A DNA stretch of 21,856 nt. Source: a virus. The position numbers and the translations under genes were made by a program. Where the stretch lies: the IMG/VR virus record IMGVR_UViG_3300020477_000747, positions 1 through 21,856 of that record. One strand, 5' to 3'. Under the pieces are notes generated by a model. That model was not told the DNA's origin. It ran no database searches and saw only the letters and a program-made list of their open reading frames with translations. The stretch's first letter is position 1. The number at the start of each line of letters is the position of its first letter. Of this stretch, positions 8,782 to 15,419 are shown in pieces.

Positions 8782-10977
8782 ATGGCATTATCAATAACAG
8801 ATTTTAAAGTTACCTGGAAGGGTGCTTGGAGAGATAAAGAAAGCTACAACAAAAATGATGTAGTTTACTGGAGAGGTAAATCGTATAGATGTATTGAAGA
8901 TACACCTATTCATTACACTATCTCGTCTGAAGCAATGATTAACACAAATTCATACGGTCAATATCAACCGACTATGGTGAAAAGAAGTTATAGACCAGAT
9001 AACAGAAGATATTGGACATTATTACTTGCTGGTAACGATAACATTGAAACTTGGCAATATTGGAGACAATATGAAAGAGGAGAAATGGTTAAAGTTGCTG
9101 ATAAAATTTATCTTTGTTTGCAAAGAACAAGATATTGTAATACTTGGGTCGTAGAACACGATGGAAGACCTTCAAAATATTGGGAACTAATTTACATAAA
9201 CGAAAACAAGTGGTCAAGTAGAAACGAAGTTGTATCATTTAACAACCGTGCTCCGTTAGGTTGGAGATACAATATGGGTGTTTCACACACAGGTTGCGCT
9301 GACCAAACTTACAGAACTTGTACTTTATGTTCAGATGGTTCTGATATGTGGGTTGGTTCTTCTGATAGTACATCTTCTTCTGGATTAGGAGAAGGTATTG
9401 CTGGAAATGACGAACCTGCAAAACATATGTCTTGTGGTTTCACATTTACAGATTGGATGGCGTCAACAGATAACCAATCTTGGAATATTAATGCAACAGG
9501 AAGAATGACTACTCCTGATGGATTAGCACCAAAAGTTATCCAAGTTGCAAGAAACTATAACAGAACATTTTGGTTATTTAACAATGGTGAAGTATATTCT
9601 GCTGGAGAAAATGGCAGATACGAATTAGGAAATTCAGAAACAACAGATAGACCTTATGCAATTAGGGTAACGGCAACCGATACACAGGACTGGCAAGGTA
9701 ATACAATTGGAAAAACATTTAACCAAACTAGAATGGTTAAAGTAGGATTTTCAGACGAGGCACACGATAATGGTTCTGCTTCTTGTTGGGCATTAGGTTC
9801 TGACGGAAGTGTATGGGTTTGGGGATACAATAACGAAGGTCAACTTGGTTTAGGTAATCCTTCAATTAATAACTCAACAGATACTAGTGGTGGACCAACT
9901 TCAACTGCTTTCTATAGTGCCAATGTTCCTAGACCAGTAAGATTACCACAATCATATTTTGATGGAAGAAGAATTGTAGATATGTGGTGTTCAGGTTCAG
10001 AAGAAGCTTGGTGGCACGCACTTGACGATACAGGTCAACTATGGGCGTGGGGTGAAAACCAACACGGTGAATTAGGAGTAGGTAACAGAAATGGAACTTA
10101 CCACTATACAACACCTACAAGAGTTGGAATTAACTGGAACAGATACGGCGGATTAAAATTATATAAAACAACTTGGTCAAACGGATCACATCATTCTACA
10201 CACATTTTAGATGGTGAAGGATATATGTGGTTTACAGGTTATACAACTTCAGGCGCTTGGCCTATTGGTTCTCCTGGTTATACAGGAACTCACCATATTG
10301 GTTCATTTAGAAGAGAAGGTCACTTTATAAATGGTGATATTGACTTCTTCTGGTGTGGTGGTGATGAAAACAAATGGTTGTATTTAAGACAAAAATCAAC
10401 AGGTATGCTATGGGTACACGATGGTAACTATGGAACTTATGGTGGTCGTGGACAATCAGTAGAAAGTAATGGATACTGGTATGCTTCAGGTGGTCACCCA
10501 GGAAGTTTCTTACATATGAAAGGTCCTAAATGGACGGTTAATGTATGTGATGTAGGTATGAGTAGAGCTGATGGTTCTTATATGTACTCTTTCCCAATGA
10601 TACTTGATGACGAAGGAATTATATGGGGTGGTGCTCCATATTCAAACGATGAACACGGTTTAGGTGGAACATCTACTAACGATGACCAATGGACAAATGG
10701 TGGTCGTAATGACACGCAAGGTTCTATGGAAGACAATGAAATGTTTAGAACAAGAAAAAGAATTGTATTCCAACCTTCAGGTGGTCATAGATGGACTGAT
10801 TTATTCTATTCAGGAACTGGTTCTTCAAACATACCAAGAGCGCTTAACCAAAGAGGTCAAGTGTATTGGTGTGGATACGATGGTGGATCTTCGGTAACGC
10901 AACACTATGATTATTATAGTGAAGGTGCTGATAGTAACCAAACACAATACTTCTTCCACTTGGGTCCTAGAGACTAA
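8782..10977 (+). CDS. RCC1-repeat beta-propeller virion protein, paralog 3
   Basis: 731 residues, the shortest of the three paralogs. The N-terminus has one clear shared module (residues ~8-38, VTWKGAWRDKESYNKNDVVYW, then SYRCIEDTP) and a second weaker one near residues 92-115. A linker NRAPLGWRYNMG matches NRGPIGWPYKDG of paralog 2. About eight RCC1 blades follow from ~190 to the end, for example GSVWVWGYNNEGQLG and GQLWAWGENQHGELG. It lacks the cupredoxin-like insert of paralog 2. Start chosen at 8782 after AGGAAAG (8769-8775). The gene ends directly against the late promoter of the heme/bilin cassette. A receptor-binding or baseplate-associated role is inferred from family and position, not shown. 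Confidence 0.73.
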   Translation: MALSITDFKVTWKGAWRDKESYNKNDVVYWRGKSYRCIEDTPIHYTISSEAMINTNSYGQYQPTMVKRSYRPDNRRYWTLLLAGNDNIETWQYWRQYERGEMVKVADKIYLCLQRTRYCNTWVVEHDGRPSKYWELIYINENKWSSRNEVVSFNNRAPLGWRYNMGVSHTGCADQTYRTCTLCSDGSDMWVGSSDSTSSSGLGEGIAGNDEPAKHMSCGFTFTDWMASTDNQSWNINATGRMTTPDGLAPKVIQVARNYNRTFWLFNNGEVYSAGENGRYELGNSETTDRPYAIRVTATDTQDWQGNTIGKTFNQTRMVKVGFSDEAHDNGSASCWALGSDGSVWVWGYNNEGQLGLGNPSINNSTDTSGGPTSTAFYSANVPRPVRLPQSYFDGRRIVDMWCSGSEEAWWHALDDTGQLWAWGENQHGELGVGNRNGTYHYTTPTRVGINWNRYGGLKLYKTTWSNGSHHSTHILDGEGYMWFTGYTTSGAWPIGSPGYTGTHHIGSFRREGHFINGDIDFFWCGGDENKWLYLRQKSTGMLWVHDGNYGTYGGRGQSVESNGYWYASGGHPGSFLHMKGPKWTVNVCDVGMSRADGSYMYSFPMILDDEGIIWGGAPYSNDEHGLGGTSTNDDQWTNGGRNDTQGSMEDNEMFRTRKRIVFQPSGGHRWTDLFYSGTGSSNIPRALNQRGQVYWCGYDGGSSVTQHYDYYSEGADSNQTQYFFHLGPRD

Positions 10978-10985
10978 TATAAATA
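10978..10985 (+). promoter_or_regulatory. T4-type late promoter in front of the heme/bilin cassette
   Basis: Perfect TATAAATA immediately after the stop codon of the third RCC1 gene and 50 nt before the ATG at 11036, the longest leader of any late box here. Using T4 spacing, transcription would begin near 10991, a few bases before the hairpin at 10996-11010. It would place the metabolic genes under late control. Confidence 0.68.
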
Positions 10986-10995
10986 CTATATTATA

Positions 10996-11010
10996 GACCT
11001 TTTAAAGGTC
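10996..11010 (+). promoter_or_regulatory. Leader hairpin of the heme/bilin operon
   Basis: GACCTTTTAAAGGTC is a perfect inverted repeat able to form a 5-6 bp stem. AT-rich flanks could extend it weakly with a bulge. There is no U-run directly after it, so it is a poor intrinsic terminator. Lying almost at the predicted 5' end of the late transcript, it could protect the mRNA or act as a control element. It could also help end readthrough from the RCC1 gene. Confidence 0.45.
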
Positions 11011-11035
11011 ACTATATAAAAACTTGGAGTGAAAA

Positions 11036-11842
11036 ATGAAAGACCTAGAAACCTTTATTGAAAAGGCACGAAGCAACTATGAAACAATGGATTTCATAGT
11101 AGATTACAACAACAATAAACTCATCAAAGAAGTTAAAGGAACTTATTTTTATAATCAATGGTTGGTTATAAATCAGTTAGAACATTTAACTTTAGAAATC
11201 ACTAAAGATTTTCCAGAAATAAACATACGAGAAAAGCTATATGAGGCATTTAAACAAGAGTGGCCTTATGAAGCTGATGATGTTTCAAAACCTTGGGTAG
11301 AGCCATCAATGATGTATGGTACCGAAGTGTGGGCAAAACATTTAAAAACATTAAAAGACATTCCACATAAACTAGTTGCTCAACTATACGCTACTCATAG
11401 CGAAATTCATAAAAATCAAAAATCTTCTGTATTAGTTGACAAGTTAAAAACTTTATTTGAAAAATATTACAAAGACCATAAAGAAGAAATGTTAGAGGAA
11501 GTTAAAATGTCTTGGGATTTTAAAAGAGGTTTAATACAAGATTTAGTGGCACACCAAGAACATATGGAAGAGGTCTTACCTAGAATTGCATTATTTAAAC
11601 AAGGTGCAAAAGAAATAATGGAAGATAAATCAGGTATTAATAATATGTCTGATGGTAATAGAGACGAAACTGAAAATGATTTAGTAAGAGCAGAATTAAT
11701 GAAAAATGCGGTCACTATGAGAGAAATGGACTTTGATGATTTGCCAGAAAAATATAAAGATTATGTTAAAGAAGATATGAAAGCAGAAGAACAAAAGAAA
11801 AAAGAACTAGATAAAAAATTTGAAGAAGCACCAAAAAGATGA
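11036..11842 (+). CDS. Heme-oxygenase-like protein lacking the catalytic motifs (first gene of cassette)
   Basis: 268 residues, not an obvious database family by eye. Its first ~130 residues align in register with the heme oxygenase encoded next: YFYNQ against YLYNQ at residues 37-41 of both, LEHL against LEAL at 48-51, F-x(3)-W at 72-76 against 74-78, and HKLVAQLYATHSEIHKNQ (111-128) against EKIAAHIYVRHMGDLSGGQ (106-124). The proximal heme His of the oxygenase (H12) falls on an Arg, and the distal GDLSGGQ helix is replaced by SEIHKNQ, so ordinary heme cleavage is unlikely. Histidines at 50, 102, 121, 125, 173 and 176 could serve another metal or ligand. The C-terminal ~70 residues are charged and lysine/glutamate-rich, probably helical. 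Start supported by GGAG at 11026-11029. It overlaps the next gene by 4 nt (ATGA). Homology is my inference from alignment by eye; alternatives are a heme or bilin carrier or a heme-oxygenase-fold metalloenzyme. Confidence 0.6.
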   Translation: MKDLETFIEKARSNYETMDFIVDYNNNKLIKEVKGTYFYNQWLVINQLEHLTLEITKDFPEINIREKLYEAFKQEWPYEADDVSKPWVEPSMMYGTEVWAKHLKTLKDIPHKLVAQLYATHSEIHKNQKSSVLVDKLKTLFEKYYKDHKEEMLEEVKMSWDFKRGLIQDLVAHQEHMEEVLPRIALFKQGAKEIMEDKSGINNMSDGNRDETENDLVRAELMKNAVTMREMDFDDLPEKYKDYVKEDMKAEEQKKKELDKKFEEAPKR

Positions 11843-12504
11843 AGACATTAAAAGAACTTACTTGGGAACATCATAAAGAAGCAGAAAGACAAAAGTTTGT
11901 TAAAGTATTAATGTCAGGTAAAATAAATCCTGAAATATATGCTATCTATCTTTACAATCAACATCAATGTTATGATATGTTAGAAGCACTAGCAATGTCA
12001 GAAGGTATCTTTGATGATATGCCTGAAATAAGAAGAGCGCCATCTATCAAAGCAGACTTTGACGAATTATGGACTTATAATTGGCAACCAGTAAAAATGG
12101 AATCTACTGGTGCATATTTGGATTATATTAATAAAAATTTAATGGATAATCCAGAAAAAATAGCTGCTCATATATATGTTAGACATATGGGTGATTTATC
12201 TGGTGGCCAAATGATACAAAGAAAGATACCTGGTCAAGGAAAGTATTATCAATTTAATATTAGATATGTTGAAGGAAGAAATCAGAAATATAAAAATATA
12301 CAAGAACTAAAAGAAGCGTTAAGAACAAAGGTAAATAGTTATCAAAAATATTCTGACCAAAGTACTTTAACTGAAAATATTAATAGTGTTGTTTATGAAG
12401 CAAGACAATGTTTTGGATTTGCAACAGATTTATTTAAAGATATTTACAAATTTATTGAACAAAACGAGAAGAGGTTTGGTGATGGCACAATACAAACGAA
12501 GTAG
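11839..12504 (+). CDS. ho1: Heme oxygenase (biliverdin-producing)
   Basis: 221 residues, a soluble bacterial/cyanobacterial-type heme oxygenase without membrane anchor. The enzyme opens heme at the alpha-meso bridge to biliverdin IX-alpha, CO and Fe2+, using O2 and electrons, in phages probably from host ferredoxin. Residues that support this: proximal heme ligand His12 in KELTWEHHKEAE (human LKEATKEVHTQAE), YLYNQ at 37-41, and the distal helix RHMGDLSGGQ at 115-124, with the flexible Gly pair and Asp119 equivalent to human Asp140. The start overlaps the stop of the upstream gene (ATGA) and has no strong ribosome site, so translation is likely coupled. The 3' end overlaps the bilin reductase gene by 23 nt. 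With the reductase and ALA synthase next to it, the product biliverdin is probably passed on to a bilin. Confidence 0.93.
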   Translation: MKTLKELTWEHHKEAERQKFVKVLMSGKINPEIYAIYLYNQHQCYDMLEALAMSEGIFDDMPEIRRAPSIKADFDELWTYNWQPVKMESTGAYLDYINKNLMDNPEKIAAHIYVRHMGDLSGGQMIQRKIPGQGKYYQFNIRYVEGRNQKYKNIQELKEALRTKVNSYQKYSDQSTLTENINSVVYEARQCFGFATDLFKDIYKFIEQNEKRFGDGTIQTK

Positions 12505-13198
12505 AATATGGAATATGCTTGAAGAAACTACCACTTTAATTATGGCAGTTTTTGAAAGAGAAGGTAAAGAAATATTTGAACCAACTATGGAAAAATTTAA
12601 TCGTCCAAAAGACGGTTGGATTAATAGAGTATGGGAAACACCAGAAGCAAGAAGATGTCATTTAGATGTTGTGGATGCTAGAGCAACAAAAGGTTTATAT
12701 ATGTTTCATTGTTGTGTATTTCCTAGACTTAATAGTCCAGCACCAATATATGGACTAGATGTAATTGCTGGTGCAAAAAAGGTTACAGGTTTCTTCCACG
12801 ACTTTTCTCCACTTGCAAAGAGAGACCATTCAATGGTTGATTGGTTTGTAAAAGAATCAAGTAATTATAAACCATCTAAAGTGAGAGAACTACCTGAATG
12901 GGCATTAAAAATTTTTAGTCCAGGTATGGTAGCTGCTAGTAATATAACTACTGAAAAAGAATTAAATCACGCTTTGAGTTTATCACAATGTAATTTAGGT
13001 GCTTACTTTACATTATTAAGACGAGAAAAAAATAACAAAACAGATATAACGGAGCAAGAAATAAAAGACGCACAAAACAGATATGCTAAACATCAAAGAG
13101 AAAATCCTCATACACCTAGAGTTATGAAATCACTTGGACTACCTGAAGACGATGTAAAAGAGTTTTGTACTAACGCATTATTTCCATATGTAGAATAA
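12482..13198 (+). CDS. pcyX: Ferredoxin-dependent bilin reductase, PcyA/PcyX type
   Basis: 238 residues. Family features: MHL-type helix [18 protein letters not shown] (51-68), [11 protein letters not shown] (72-82), [11 protein letters not shown] (87-97), [10 protein letters not shown] (101-110) and the C-terminal helix ending [10 protein letters not shown] (227-236). These match PcyA segments HLELA, LHCVMFP, FGCDLVGG and IADLSP. By eye, PcyA catalytic Asp105 corresponds to Asp107 and His88 to His76, while Glu76, needed for D-ring vinyl reduction in PcyA, is Asp62 here. That fits a PcyX-like enzyme converting biliverdin to phycoerythrobilin rather than phycocyanobilin, but product needs assay. 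Electrons come from ferredoxin in this family. I chose the ATG at 12482 because AGAGG lies 8-12 nt upstream; an in-frame ATG at 12386 adds 32 residues inside the oxygenase gene and lacks such a site. The stop overlaps the next start (TAATG). Confidence 0.85.
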   Translation: MAQYKRSRIWNMLEETTTLIMAVFEREGKEIFEPTMEKFNRPKDGWINRVWETPEARRCHLDVVDARATKGLYMFHCCVFPRLNSPAPIYGLDVIAGAKKVTGFFHDFSPLAKRDHSMVDWFVKESSNYKPSKVRELPEWALKIFSPGMVAASNITTEKELNHALSLSQCNLGAYFTLLRREKNNKTDITEQEIKDAQNRYAKHQRENPHTPRVMKSLGLPEDDVKEFCTNALFPYVE

Positions 13199-14403
13199 TG
13201 AAAGAATTAGAAAAATTTACACAGGTCATAGAAGATTATAAATCAGATGGAAGATATAGAACTTTTAACGATATTATAAGAATAAAAGGAAAGTATCCAC
13301 ACGCAATCTGGTATTCAAAATACTCAATTAAAAATATAGTTAATTGGTGTTCCAACGACTATCTTGGTATGGGACAACATAACTATGTTATAGACTCTAT
13401 GAAAACAGCACTAGAAACGAGCGGAGCGGGTGCTGGAGGGACAAGAAACATATCAGGCACTACTCACTATCATAATGCTCTGGAACGAGAACTAGCGTCT
13501 CTCCATAAGAAAGAAAAAGCATTATTATTTACTTCTGCTTATAATGCCAATCAAACAACTTTAGAAACAATGGGTAAGATTATACCTGATATGTTGTTTA
13601 TATCAGACGCACAAAATCACTCTTCCATTATACAAGGTTTAAGGCATAGTAGATGTAGAAAAGAAATATTTAAACATAATGATGTAAAAGATTTAGAAGG
13701 CATATTACAATCTAATCCAGGTCCAAAATGTGTAGTATTTGAAAGTGTATATTCTATGGACGGAGATATTGCTCCTGTAAAAGAAATAGTTGACTTATGT
13801 AATAAGTATAATGCAATTTCTTATATTGATGAAGTACACGCTGTTGGTCTTTATGGAGAAGAAGGTGCTGGAATATGCGAAAGAGATAATGTTGAAGTTG
13901 ATATAATAAATGGAACACTAGCCAAGGCGTTCGGTGTACAAGGTGGATACATCGCAGGAAAGAGAGATTTTATTGACGCAATAAGAAGTATGGCGAGTGC
14001 TTTTATTTTTACAACTTCTGTAAGTCCAGTTATTTGTGCTGGTGCTTTAACAAGTGTTAAGTATGTTAGAGACCATCCTGAATTAAGAGAGAAGATACAC
14101 GAAAGAGCAAATAAAACAAAAGAAGAACTTACTAGACAAGGAATAGAAGTTATGAAAAATGATAGTCATATTGTTCCTGTTATTATTGGAGAAGCAAAAA
14201 GATGTAAAGCAATATCAGATGAATTACTTTACAAAGAAGGTATCTATGTACAACCTATCAATTGGCCAACGGTTGCTGTAGGTACTGAAAGATTAAGATT
14301 TACTCCTACACCATTTCATACAGACAAATTAATATTTGATATGGTAGTTAAAGTTAAATCTGCAATCAAAAGATGTGGCAAAGGTTTAAAATATGATAGA
14401 TAA
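13198..14403 (+). CDS. hemA: 5-aminolevulinate synthase (Shemin pathway)
   Basis: 401 residues, the length of alphaproteobacterial ALA synthases. It is a pyridoxal-phosphate enzyme that joins glycine and succinyl-CoA to 5-aminolevulinate, CO2 and CoA, the committed step of heme synthesis. Motifs: Arg21 in [12 protein letters not shown] (52-59), [13 protein letters not shown] (76-88), [10 protein letters not shown] (181-190), [11 protein letters not shown] (210-220) with PLP-binding Asp211 and His214, [16 protein letters not shown] (239-254) with Schiff-base Lys243, and [22 protein letters not shown] (351-372). The last motif separates it from the sister enzymes BioF and Kbl. No Cys-Pro heme regulatory motif is present anywhere in the chain. 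Start at 13198 overlaps the reductase stop (TAATG) with no good ribosome site of its own, implying coupling. It overlaps the following small gene by 11 nt. It would supply precursor for heme that the two upstream enzymes then degrade. Confidence 0.95.
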   Translation: MKELEKFTQVIEDYKSDGRYRTFNDIIRIKGKYPHAIWYSKYSIKNIVNWCSNDYLGMGQHNYVIDSMKTALETSGAGAGGTRNISGTTHYHNALERELASLHKKEKALLFTSAYNANQTTLETMGKIIPDMLFISDAQNHSSIIQGLRHSRCRKEIFKHNDVKDLEGILQSNPGPKCVVFESVYSMDGDIAPVKEIVDLCNKYNAISYIDEVHAVGLYGEEGAGICERDNVEVDIINGTLAKAFGVQGGYIAGKRDFIDAIRSMASAFIFTTSVSPVICAGALTSVKYVRDHPELREKIHERANKTKEELTRQGIEVMKNDSHIVPVIIGEAKRCKAISDELLYKEGIYVQPINWPTVAVGTERLRFTPTPFHTDKLIFDMVVKVKSAIKRCGKGLKYDR

Positions 14404-14572
14404 AATTATAGCTGACGGTGGAAATGGATTAGATGTCCTAATATATTGCCTAAAACACGAACCTTTTATACAAGGAATTATATTATTTGCACTAATTATA
14501 TCGTTATTTTCTTGGTACTATGATAAAAAAGATGAGAAAGCGGACTGGAGTAACCGAAACGATTATCTATAA
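14393..14572 (+). CDS. Small single-span membrane protein, last gene of cassette
   Basis: 59 residues: [20 protein letters not shown] then a hydrophobic span [19 protein letters not shown] (residues 25-43), then a charged tail [16 protein letters not shown]. The ATG lies inside the end of the ALA synthase gene (11-nt overlap), in the preferred place for a coupled downstream gene, and the stop is just before the late promoter of gp13. I recognise no family. One membrane span with a charged C-terminal tail could be a membrane tether, a transport accessory or an unrelated lysis or virion factor; none is shown. The frame is open with coherent hydrophobic and charged blocks, which supports a real gene. 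Confidence 0.6.
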   Translation: MIDKIIADGGNGLDVLIYCLKHEPFIQGIILFALIISLFSWYYDKKDEKADWSNRNDYL

Positions 14573-14574
14573 AT

Positions 14575-14582
14575 TATAAATA
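14575..14582 (+). promoter_or_regulatory. T4-type late promoter for the neck/packaging genes
   Basis: Perfect TATAAATA, 26 nt before the ATG of gp13, with AGAAGG (14595-14600) as ribosome site. It begins 2 nt past the end of the 59-residue gene, so the metabolic cassette is bounded by perfect late boxes on both sides. Confidence 0.7.
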
Positions 14583-14608
14583 TAGCAAAGAATTAGAAGG
14601 AAATAACT

Positions 14609-15412
14609 ATGGCTCAACCTAATACAAGACAGACATTAATCTCTTATGCTAAAAGGGCATTGGGGCATCCTGTCATAGAAATAAATGTTGATGATGACCA
14701 AATAGATGATAGAGTAGATGAAGCATTACAATATTGGCAACAATATCACTATGATGGTATCAAAAGAACATACTTAAAATGGCAATATACACAAGCAGAA
14801 AAAACTAGAATGTTAACTAGTAATACTGAAGGTGCTACAAAAAATTCTGTAACCTCTACTTGGAAAGAAGATAACAATTATATTGTTGTTCCAGAAACCG
14901 TATTTTCGGTTACAAATATATTTCCTTTTTCAAACAAAGGTAATTTAAATTTATTTGATGTAAGATACCAATTAAGATTAAATGACCTATACGATTTCTC
15001 ATCAACTTCTGTAATTAACTATGATGTAGTTATGAGACAATTAGATTTCCTAGACCATATATTAGTTGGTGAAAAACCTTTAAGATTTAACCAACACGAT
15101 AATAGATTATATGTAGATATGGATTGGGAAAACGATTTAATGGTAGATGAATATATTGTTATTGAATGCTATAGAAAAATGGATCCAGACACTTATACAG
15201 ATGTCTATAATGATATTTGGTTAAAGAAATACACAACTGCACTAGTTAAAAAACAATGGGGTGCCAATCTATCAAAATTTGCTGGTGTTGCTATGATAGG
15301 TGGAGTAACCTTAAATGGTGAACAAATCTATACACAGGCATTAGCAGATATAGAGAAGTTAGAGGAAGAAATAAAATCTCTACAAGAACACCAAGCATTA
15401 ATGATAGGATAA
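14609..15412 (+). CDS. gp13: Neck protein gp13
   Basis: 267 residues against 309 in T4. In T4, gp13 and gp14 form the neck that closes the filled head and receives the tail. The N-terminus MAQPNTRQTLISYAKRALGHPV followed by EINVDDDQIDDRVDEALQYWQQYHYDG matches the conserved start of gp13 in T4-like cyanophages. The C-terminal ~100 residues are helical (IWLKKYTTALVKKQWGANLSKF, then a Glu/Lys-rich coiled-coil-like end). It is followed 7 nt later by gp14 in T4 order. The start is fixed by a ribosome site and late promoter. Function is by family and gene order. Confidence 0.88.
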   Translation: MAQPNTRQTLISYAKRALGHPVIEINVDDDQIDDRVDEALQYWQQYHYDGIKRTYLKWQYTQAEKTRMLTSNTEGATKNSVTSTWKEDNNYIVVPETVFSVTNIFPFSNKGNLNLFDVRYQLRLNDLYDFSSTSVINYDVVMRQLDFLDHILVGEKPLRFNQHDNRLYVDMDWENDLMVDEYIVIECYRKMDPDTYTDVYNDIWLKKYTTALVKKQWGANLSKFAGVAMIGGVTLNGEQIYTQALADIEKLEEEIKSLQEHQALMIG

Positions 15413-15419
15413 AAATACA

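Noticed and set aside
982-10977. Eukaryotic contamination, suggested by RCC1 repeats
   Set aside because: The genes sit between phage structural genes, carry phage late promoters and prokaryotic ribosome sites, and RCC1-type repeats are known in marine T4-like phages.
10996-11010. Intrinsic terminator after the third RCC1 gene
   Set aside because: The stem is short and AT-rich and no U-run follows; it also lies just downstream of a perfect late promoter, so a leader element is at least as likely.
12386-12481. Longer N-terminus for the bilin reductase from the ATG at 12386
   Set aside because: The extra 32 residues lie wholly inside the heme oxygenase gene in another frame, have no family match, and no ribosome site precedes that ATG; 12482 has AGAGG at good distance.
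13198-14403. Reading the synthase as BioF (KAPA synthase) or Kbl (glycine C-acetyltransferase)
   Set aside because: The C-terminal [20 protein letters not shown] and [13 protein letters not shown] segments, plus Arg21 and the 401-residue length, fit ALA synthase; biotin and threonine genes are absent nearby.
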